Shown: positions 53,311 through 62,100 of the stretch, in pieces
How the letters are laid out: every line of letters begins with the position of its first letter
Position numbering within the stretch: the stretch's first letter is position 1
Source: CALEUX01 sp964608615
GTDB lineage: Bacteria; Bacteroidota; Bacteroidia; Bacteroidales; Marinilabiliaceae
NCBI GenBank assembly: GCA_964608615.1
Contig: CAZSQG010000008.1
Span: 12,955-76,954 of the forward strand
Direction: 5' to 3'
DNA length: 64,000 nucleotides
Program-made: the position numbers and the translations under genes
The notes under the pieces: generated by a model
The model's database searches: none
The model's input: the letters and a program-made list of their open reading frames with translations, nothing else
What the model was told of the DNA's origin: nothing

Positions 53311-53416
53311 TTTTGCTTGCTCATTGATTCGATATAGGTTGTTTGAAAATAGTAATGTCAGGAAGTTTAAATAGTTAAGCATACAAAGATCCTGTTAGTA
53401 TTTAAAGAATGTCAGA

Positions 53417-54127
53417 ATGAGAATCGTTACTTTATTATTATTGTTGTTATCAGTAGTTATTTCATCCACAGCCCAATATCACGATAATTTGATGTTTGGA
53501 ATAAAAGGGGGCGCTAATTACAGCTTATTAACCAATATCGCGAATACTCTTGTAAATGATGAGAATAAACCGTTGTATAGGTTTGTAGAAAAAAATACGT
53601 ATTCACCTTCAGTATCGTTGTTTTCGCACTATAGGTTTAAAGATAGCCAGGTGGCAATTGATGGTCGCATTAGTTATTATCAATTAGCTCTTGAAGAACA
53701 AAAAGTTTCTTTAGTTTCAAGTACTATCGAGAGATATAATTTTAATTACCAGTATATGGCTTTGGGTATTTATTCAAAGGTTTATCTTTTCAGGGGATTT
53801 ATGGCTGGAGTTGGGATTAATGCCGGTGTTTGTCTTAATTCTTCATCGGGGATTGAGTTCGAATCAAATACGGCAACGCAGGCTAAAAATTTGCAGAGTC
53901 AGGAACATATCCGTCAGGCAATAAAAGGACGATCTAATATTATGGCAGGGGCTATAATGGGTTACGATTTTAAATGTGGATTGAGTTTGGAAGCTTCTTA
54001 TTATTACGGCATTAACGATATGATAGAGACCATTGTTAATCCATACAATTTTAGTGAATGTCGTAATAATTCGCGATCTATTCAATTTACAATAGGTTGG
54101 GCTATAAGTAAAGAGGGTTTTTATTGA
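53417..54127 (+). CDS. PorT-like outer-membrane beta-barrel protein B
   Basis: A 236-residue paralogue of barrel A. Shared marks include the start of the mature chain (QYHDNLMFGIKGGANY against QYEEDLMFGVKIGAAL), the internal IKGRSNIMAGAIMGYDFKCGLSLEASYYYGINDMIETIVNP, and the final SIQFTIGWAIS. It has a signal peptide (RIVTLLLLLLSVVISSTA). Tandem duplication is the simplest origin. It precedes the T9SS-sorted protein gene by 91 bases, in the same direction. Confidence 0.82.
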   Translation: MRIVTLLLLLLSVVISSTAQYHDNLMFGIKGGANYSLLTNIANTLVNDENKPLYRFVEKNTYSPSVSLFSHYRFKDSQVAIDGRISYYQLALEEQKVSLVSSTIERYNFNYQYMALGIYSKVYLFRGFMAGVGINAGVCLNSSSGIEFESNTATQAKNLQSQEHIRQAIKGRSNIMAGAIMGYDFKCGLSLEASYYYGINDMIETIVNPYNFSECRNNSRSIQFTIGWAISKEGFY

Positions 54128-54218
54128 ATAACATCCTCTTTTATGTTTGTACAAATGAGATTTAAGTTAGGTAATAACATATATTTCAATAGTTAATAGG
54201 TAATAAATAAGAAGGCAT

Positions 54219-56084
54219 ATGCGAGTCATAATTATTTTACTAATTCTATTGGTAAACACCGTCATGATAGCTCAAAATCCTGGAGGTGTAAAAGGTTATA
54301 TGCGTTGGTCAGGTGTCGACAATATCGAAGCAGAGACCGATGTAGATATTAACCACAATAAGGTGGCAAAATTTAACATGGAGTGTAAGACTAATGTTTT
54401 TGCTACCCAAAAGAGCCGATTGTCGGGACTAACATTTTTTTGTGTGTCGATGACAGATTCAATTAACGAACGGGCATTATGGAGTATTGATACCGACACA
54501 GCCACAAATGTGTTGATGACCAACCGCCGCATGGCAAATTTAGAAGATTATAAGTATATAAACTTTAATACTCCGGCTACTGTGGTACCACAAATTAGTA
54601 CTTATAGTTGTAAACAGGCAGATATTGATTCATTATCGGAGAATATATACATACGTCTGGGAAGTAAATCGTTGAATAATGTTCCGGCTTTTGATTTTGA
54701 AGGAGTAATACCTGAATATGTTGTTTATAACAGGGTGCTGTCATATAACGAACGATTGAGGGTTGAGAGTTATCTGGCGTTGAAATATGGGGTGTCTCTA
54801 AGCCAGGTTAGTCCAACATCGTATTTAAATTCAAATGGTGATGTTATATGGGATGCTGAGATGTATTCTTCTTATTCGGGTTCTATAGCCGGCATTGGAC
54901 GAGATGATATGTCGGGATTGAATCATAACCTATCGGGAAGCATGGAGACTCCCGGATTATTGGAGATTGGTTGCTCTAAGCTTGACGATATGAATTTTAT
55001 GGTTTGGGGCGACAATAAGGCATCGATTACTTTTAACGATAAACGTGGCGAAACAAAGAAGCTTCAACGTCAATGGGTTGTTGCTGTTACCGGCGATTTT
55101 GTGGGTTTAAAATCTACTCTAAGTTTTTCGGCTTTGCAAATAGAGGAGATCTATCCTCTGGAAGACAATGAAATATATTGGCTGGCTATTGATGATAGTG
55201 GGTCAGGAACGTTTCCCATTGGAGGGAGCCGTTATTATCCTAATAAATCGGGAGATAACAGTGTTTTATCTTTTGAAGACATAGTGTGGGATTCAGACAA
55301 ATCGGGATACGATTTATTTACAATAGTGGCTGCTCCTGAGTTGTTTATTACTACTAATACCAAATTGCCTAGTTGTAAAAATACTCAGGCAGGAATAATA
55401 ACCGCTGAAATAGTAGGAGGCACTTCTCCTTTTAATGTGAGTTTAATTCTTGATGGTGAGGTTATCAGCAAACAGAATTCAGAAGGTAACACATATACAT
55501 TCTCAGAGCTTGAGCAGGGAACATACACCATAACGGTGGCTGATGCTTATAATAAGGCTTATGCCGAAGAGTTTTTGCTCTCTAATTCTGATATGGAGCA
55601 GGTTGTTAAGTTCGACACCCAGACTCTTGAGCAGGGGAGTAAATTAACTGTTGATGCTTCGCAGGGCCTATCATCGGCTGTTAACTACAGTTATAAATGG
55701 AAATCGCAGAGTGGCGAAGAGATTTATAACCCGGAGTTGACAATTAATGAAGCCGGCATTTATTTACTTACAGTTAGCAATAGTGAAGGGTGTTGTACAC
55801 AACGCGAACTGGAGGTGATTGAAGAATCGTCGGATTATTTTAGTGAAATATTATTCTATCCAAACCCCACAACATTGGGATATGTGAATATGCGTGTTCA
55901 GCTAAAACAAAGGGGAACACTGGGTGTAACTATTTCAAATACATTGGGATATGTTATCAGCAATAAGCAGGTGTCGGGATCTGATTTTTATTCTTTTACA
56001 TGTAAGCTCCCATATAAAGGCACATGGATTATTACCCTGGATGGAGGTGGTGGGCGAAAAAGCCTGAAAGTATTGAGTAATTGA
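54219..56084 (+). CDS. Large surface protein with T9SS type A sorting domain
   Basis: A 621-residue exported protein with signal peptide (RVIIILLILLVNTVMIA). Residues ~150-250 hold the Bacteroidota surface-protein motif LSYNERLRVESYLALKYGVSL, linked to DUF8202/LamG-like regions, followed by ~80-residue beta-rich units (including the Ig-like SPFNVSLILDGEVI and the PKD-like YSYKWKSQSGEEIYNPELTI). The last ~75 residues (ILFYPNPTTLGYVNMRV ... KGTWIITLDGGGGRKSLKV) are a type A C-terminal signal of the type IX secretion system, so it is moved through the outer membrane and anchored at the cell surface. It precedes the giant RHS gene by 88 bases. Confidence 0.88.
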   Translation: MRVIIILLILLVNTVMIAQNPGGVKGYMRWSGVDNIEAETDVDINHNKVAKFNMECKTNVFATQKSRLSGLTFFCVSMTDSINERALWSIDTDTATNVLMTNRRMANLEDYKYINFNTPATVVPQISTYSCKQADIDSLSENIYIRLGSKSLNNVPAFDFEGVIPEYVVYNRVLSYNERLRVESYLALKYGVSLSQVSPTSYLNSNGDVIWDAEMYSSYSGSIAGIGRDDMSGLNHNLSGSMETPGLLEIGCSKLDDMNFMVWGDNKASITFNDKRGETKKLQRQWVVAVTGDFVGLKSTLSFSALQIEEIYPLEDNEIYWLAIDDSGSGTFPIGGSRYYPNKSGDNSVLSFEDIVWDSDKSGYDLFTIVAAPELFITTNTKLPSCKNTQAGIITAEIVGGTSPFNVSLILDGEVISKQNSEGNTYTFSELEQGTYTITVADAYNKAYAEEFLLSNSDMEQVVKFDTQTLEQGSKLTVDASQGLSSAVNYSYKWKSQSGEEIYNPELTINEAGIYLLTVSNSEGCCTQRELEVIEESSDYFSEILFYPNPTTLGYVNMRVQLKQRGTLGVTISNTLGYVISNKQVSGSDFYSFTCKLPYKGTWIITLDGGGGRKSLKVLSN

Positions 56085-56172
56085 TTAATATATGATTTTT
56101 AGGTTAATAAACTATCTGTAATTGGCCTAAAGAACAAAAAATATAAAAAGTTACATAGATAATATATACACT

Positions 56173-59100
56173 ATGCATAAAAGTATTCTCCTTATAACCA
56201 TCATGGTTTCTTTATTTGTTGCAGCATGTAGCTTGGGTGACAGTCAATATAAAGAAGAGCAGTTACGTTCGTTAAAGACAATGGCACAAAACACCCTTGC
56301 TACGAAAACAAAAACAGATGAGAATACATTAAGTCAATCAACTCACGATAGTATTGTAAAACCATTACAGCAACGAGTAAAAGCAAAAAACACGATTAAT
56401 CCACCTGTGCGTAAGCGTTTTATTGCTCAAAAGTCCGACACGCTTGAAGTGCTGAGGGCAAAGCTATGCGTACCTTCCGGTAGTCTTGATAAAAACCGTA
56501 CTCTGTCGATAACCCCGTTAAAGGCCAGTGAACTACCTTCTCTGCCTGCCGGACTGGTTAATGTTACTGATAGTGCTGCCGGTTTTCGTTTTTTGCCTCA
56601 TGGCAAACACTTCAAAAATGCAGTAGCCACGGTTGTTATTCCTTTTGACTCAACATTAATCCCTCCAGGTTACACATCAAAAGATATTCATACATACTAT
56701 TACGATGAAGTGCAACGACAATGGACAGCCTTGGTAACCGATACCATTAATGACCAGGAGGCCCTGGCATGCGCCTTCACCTCGCACTTCACCGACATGA
56801 TCAATGGCATTATCAAAGTACCCGAATCGCCCGAAACACAAGGTTTTACACCAACAAGCATAACCGATATAAAAGCTGCCAACCCGGCTACTGGCGTAGC
56901 TGCCATTGCTCCGCCATCAGCAACACAAAGTGGGGCAGCATCAATGAGTTATCCTTTTAATTTGCCTGCCGGACGCGGAGGTATGCAGCCATCTCTGGGT
57001 TTGCAATATAGCAGCGAAGCACAATCGGGATGGGTAGGTTATGGATGGTCGTTATCCATACCCACCATCGACTTAGAAACACGTTGGGGAGTTCCCTTGT
57101 TCGATGATGTTCTCGAAACTGAGAGTTATCTTGTTATGGGGCAGCAACTAACCGATCAAGCTCATCGGAATCCTGATGTTAAGCGTACCAGCGAGAAACA
57201 GTTTTACCCACGTATAGAAGGCAGCTTCTCAAAAACAATACGACATGGAAATAATCCGGAGAATTACTGGTGGGAAGTAACAGATAAAAGTGGTACAAAA
57301 CATTTCTTTGGTGGGAAAAACAATGTTGTGGACGAAGGGGCAGTTTTACGTAACGATAGTAACAATATAGTTCAATGGGCACTGGTGGAAACACGAAATG
57401 TTCACGACGACTTTGTTAGCTATAGATACCAACAAGCTGGGGGAATGTTATATCCATCTGAAATAATTTACACCGGCCATGGAAGTGACGACGGATTGCA
57501 TCGTGTTGAAATTATTCGTTATCCCGATGGTGAAGTTACCCGTAAAGATAATACAACAAATGGTCGTTTGGGCTTTTTGCAAAGCAACAGTCAGCAGCTA
57601 AAGGAGGTGCGGGTTTATTATAGTAGTGAGCTGCTTCGTAGCTATGAGCTGCAATACCAAGAAGGCGTATTTGCAAAGACCATGCTGGCGGGTATCACCG
57701 AAAAAGATAGTGAAGGAAAGGATTTTAACTCCCATGCCTTTGATTATTATAACGATGTGGAGAATGGGTTATATGGGAAAAAAGAATTATGGAATGCGGG
57801 TGATGATGCCTTGAATAATTTCTTTACTGATAAAGATGGATTTAAAAGTAATATGTCGGCCATTAGTGGTGCTTATTCTACTGGAAGTAAATATGGAGGT
57901 GGTGTTTCAATTGGTGTGGGATGGGGAATTGCAACTGTATCCGGGGGGCTTATTTTTGAGTTTTCTGATAACAAAAGTGAAGGTAAAGTCACATTAATTG
58001 ATATCAATGGCGATGGTTTGCCGGATAAAGTTTTTACTTCAGACGGAAGTTTGTGGTATCGTCCCAATCAATGCGTTTTAGGTACCGGTAATGCAGCCTT
58101 TGGAGATGCTGTAAGGATAAGTGGTATAAGTCAATTCTTAATTAATGAGTCAAGTTCTTCATCGCGTAATATCAATTTAGGAATAGGCGTGAATTTCTCA
58201 GGATCTTCCAAATTTGGATGTGGTGCTGGTGCCAGTTACGACAAGGAAAAGTCAACAGGGAAAGTTAAAGTTTATTTATCCGATTTTAATGGCGATGGAT
58301 TGCCTGATCTTGCTAAAAATGGAACGGTCTATTTTAATTATCTGGGCAGTGATGGTCATCCACATTTTGTGGCAAACAGTACACCAACACCTAATCCTAT
58401 TGAGGGCACGGATTTGTTGATGTTGGATGCTGCTTTTACCCCCGACTATGCAGCCGAGCGCGATAGTTTGGAACAAGAAAATCCGCTTCATGACGCGGTG
58501 CGGATATGGCGGGCTCCTTATAACGGCAGTGTGACAGTTAATGGAAATGTAGAGTTGACCGCATCGGCTTTGGATTGGCAAGATTACAAAGGTTCGCATG
58601 ATGGGGTTGTGGCTTCAATGCAAAAGGAAAATTCGCTTTTGTGGAAAGACTCTATAATGGACATCGGAACAACTTTAAAGCCTTCACTCACAAAACTATC
58701 GGTTAATGCAGGAGATAGGTTGTTGTTTCGCCTGCAATCGCGGTATAGTGGTGCGCTCGATGAGGTTGCGTGGAGTCCTGATATTAAATACGATAGCATT
58801 GAGGGCGATATAGACAGCCTTGATGAGCATCTTGAAAACAGATACAATTATAGTGCTCAAAACGATTTTGTTTTTAGTGGTCGACCTCAGGTTGTTTTGG
58901 CTCAGGAAGGTAATGTGAAAGTGGATATTCCTTACTCTAAAAAAATCATGAGCGATGAGGTGACCTTGGTGGTAAAAAAGCAAAGTGCATTAAGCAATAG
59001 TTCAACCGAAATATATAGAAACACACTCGCGGCTGGAGATGAGGTGGAAAATTTAACCGCTTCGTTAACATTTTCGGTTGCAGCAAACGATACTATTCTG

Positions 59101-62100
59101 CTCTATTTTGGTGTAGAATCTAGCGTCCAAAACAATTGGAATGCTTTACAATGGAAGCCAAAAGTTCAATATACTGATGGTGATAATGCTGTTTTTTATG
59201 CAGCTCCCGAAATGAACATGTTTAATAAGGTTGTTAGAGCTGTGAAGTCCGATATATTGGCAACTGATAGCGTAGTTGCAGCTGATGGTGATACCACTTT
59301 TTTATCTTCAATTAAGGTGGTCCCCTATTTAAACATGACTCTTGAAGCACCCGAAACCACTTTAGAAAGCGTTACTTTTGCTTTGCGCGATAACGATGAA
59401 ATTATTCATCATTCCCTACACCCCATTGTTGGAAATACGCTTGTTGGCGACACTTTAGTTTTGCATTCAATTTATGAAGGCAAAAAACTGTTTGCTTCTT
59501 TTTATGCCTCGGTGGAATTAAGAAGTATTTCAAAAGCAGGGATGAAAGTTTATCGCGAGAAAACAGTTATCGTAATTGACTCTGTTCCTGATCCTAATGA
59601 CCCAAAAAAACTAGTGGCTGTTGAACTAAAAGATACTGTCATGGTTTATTGCATGGATCTACCTGCTTCGGTACACAGTGTATACAATTCGTTGGAACTG
59701 GGCCATTTTTACCGTGGTTGGGGTCAAATTGCCTGGGACGGCTCTTCAAATGCCTCAATTGAAGTTGAAAAATTGAAATACAATCGTGATAAATACAGTG
59801 AGCTCAATGATGGAAATATGGGTAATAGCGAGGCGGTGGAAGGAATATTGGGTGAGGGTGAGCCTATGTACACCATGTCGTTTAATCCTGAAATGGGCTA
59901 TTACCAAAGTTTAACAGAAAATGTGCATATAGGCCGATTGGAACATGCTTCTTCACGCATTGGAGCATTGGAAATAGTGGTCGACTCTATTGAGTTTCCA
60001 ATAGGTGGTGGTGGTTTGGCTGCCCCGGTACAAAGGACACAGACAACCACAAAAACCACTTCGGCCTTTGGGTCCATTGCAGGAGCATCAGGCTCGTACA
60101 GTAACAGTAAAACAACCAGCCTTTCGCAATTGTCCATCATGGATTTGAATGGCGACCGATATCCTGATTGGATCATGGAGTCAAATGGTAAGGTAAAGAC
60201 ACAATATACAACCTATACAGGTTCTATAAGCAGTTTAGCTCCTGTACATAATTTTGGCATGACTCAGGGGTCAGGGGAAGCTAATGCCATTTCAGGTGGT
60301 TTTGGTTCAGGAGGATCAAAAGTGCTGGGAGGGTATTACAAGAAGAAAGGAGTGGCTGGACCAGCACGAAAAGCAGTTCTTGGTTGCAAGGAAAATTCTT
60401 TGGGTGTTAGCATTAGCGGTAACTATGCTCACAACGAAGATGAATGTAATAACGATTGGGTTGATATTAATGGTGATGGATTGCCCGATATGGTTTTTAA
60501 AAATGGGCAAGTGTTGTTTAATACGGGCTACAATTTTAACTCTGGAATTAATTATGGACATGAGGCAATTAGCAAAAACACTTCGAATACTATTGGTGGT
60601 GGTGGTGGCGTGAGTATTGGTATTACTGGGTTTGCTAATATTAGTCTTGGGGTGAGCCATTCGTCAAATGACACTGATAATAAATTCATGCTTACCGACA
60701 TCAATGGAGATGGATTGCCCGATATGGTAAAAGATGGGCATGTAGCTTATAATATGGGTTCCGGATTCTCTCCATTTGTTTCGTGGGATGAAGGAATCAT
60801 GTCAAAAAGTGTATCCACCTCGTTTGGTCTCAATGCAAATGTGGCTTATCCCATAACATTTCCACTTTTTTTCTTTACTATTACCATCACCCCCAGTGTG
60901 GTTGCATCAACATCCAAAGGCGTTAGCCGCACTCTATCGCAAATTATGGACATAAATGGCGATGGATTCCCCGATATAATTGAGTCCATTCAAAATAATT
61001 TACTTTTTGTACGTCTTAATAAAATTGGGCGCACTAACCTGTTAAAAACCGTTCACCGTCCTTATGGTGCCACTATTACCCTGGATTACGACAGTAAAGG
61101 CAATACTTACAATTTGCCGCAAAATAAAACCGTGCTTAGCCGTGTGGATGTGGCTACCAACATGCCCGAAAACGGGGCTACCCGCATGTGTAATACTTTC
61201 GACTATGAAGATGGTTATTACGATAGATATGAGCGCGATTTTTATGGATTTGCTAAAGTGATAACCAAGCAGCATAACACACAAGATGATGATAAAGTAT
61301 ATCGTACGGTAATTCAATCATACGATAATAGGTCGTTTATCACCAAAAACCTGCTTGAAAATGAAGTGATGAAAGATGCTGAAGAAACCAGCATTAAAAC
61401 TAGTGTGAATAACTATGATTTGATTGTACAGCCACATGATACTAAATCGACATTCCCGGCACTCACTCAAACCGTCACCGAAATGCGTGAGCCTGGAGGT
61501 GGTGCCGAAGTATTGCATACATCCGAAAGCTTCGAGTACGATGCAGTGGGTAATGTTATAAAATACATCAGCAGCGTAAGTGGCGACGAAATTATGAGCA
61601 ATATTAAGTATCATAACCTGGCCCAAAAACACATCCTTGGCGTACCGCAAAGCATTAGCGTAACCACCTCGGAAGGTGAGATGCGCAAACGCGAAACCGA
61701 TGTTGACGAGTTGGGTAATATTACTCAGATACGGCAGCATAACACCGATTATGTGGCTAATTATGATATGACCTACGATGAGTATGGCAACCTAACCCGC
61801 ATAACTCGCCCCGAGAATTACAAGGGCGAACGAATGTGGTACGCCTATACTTACGACGATGTTTTGCATAACCTGGTGACTTCGGTGAGCGATGCCTTTG
61901 GTTACTCCTCGTCAACGTTATACGATTATAAATGGTCGGCACCTGTGAAAACTATCGACCTGAATGGCAATAGCATGATTTATTCATACGATAATCATGG
62001 ACGCATGGCTTCCGTTACCGCGCCATACGAACAGGATGCCGGACATCCCTACACTATTGCCTTTGATTATGTTACCGATGCGGATGTGCCTTATGCGCGT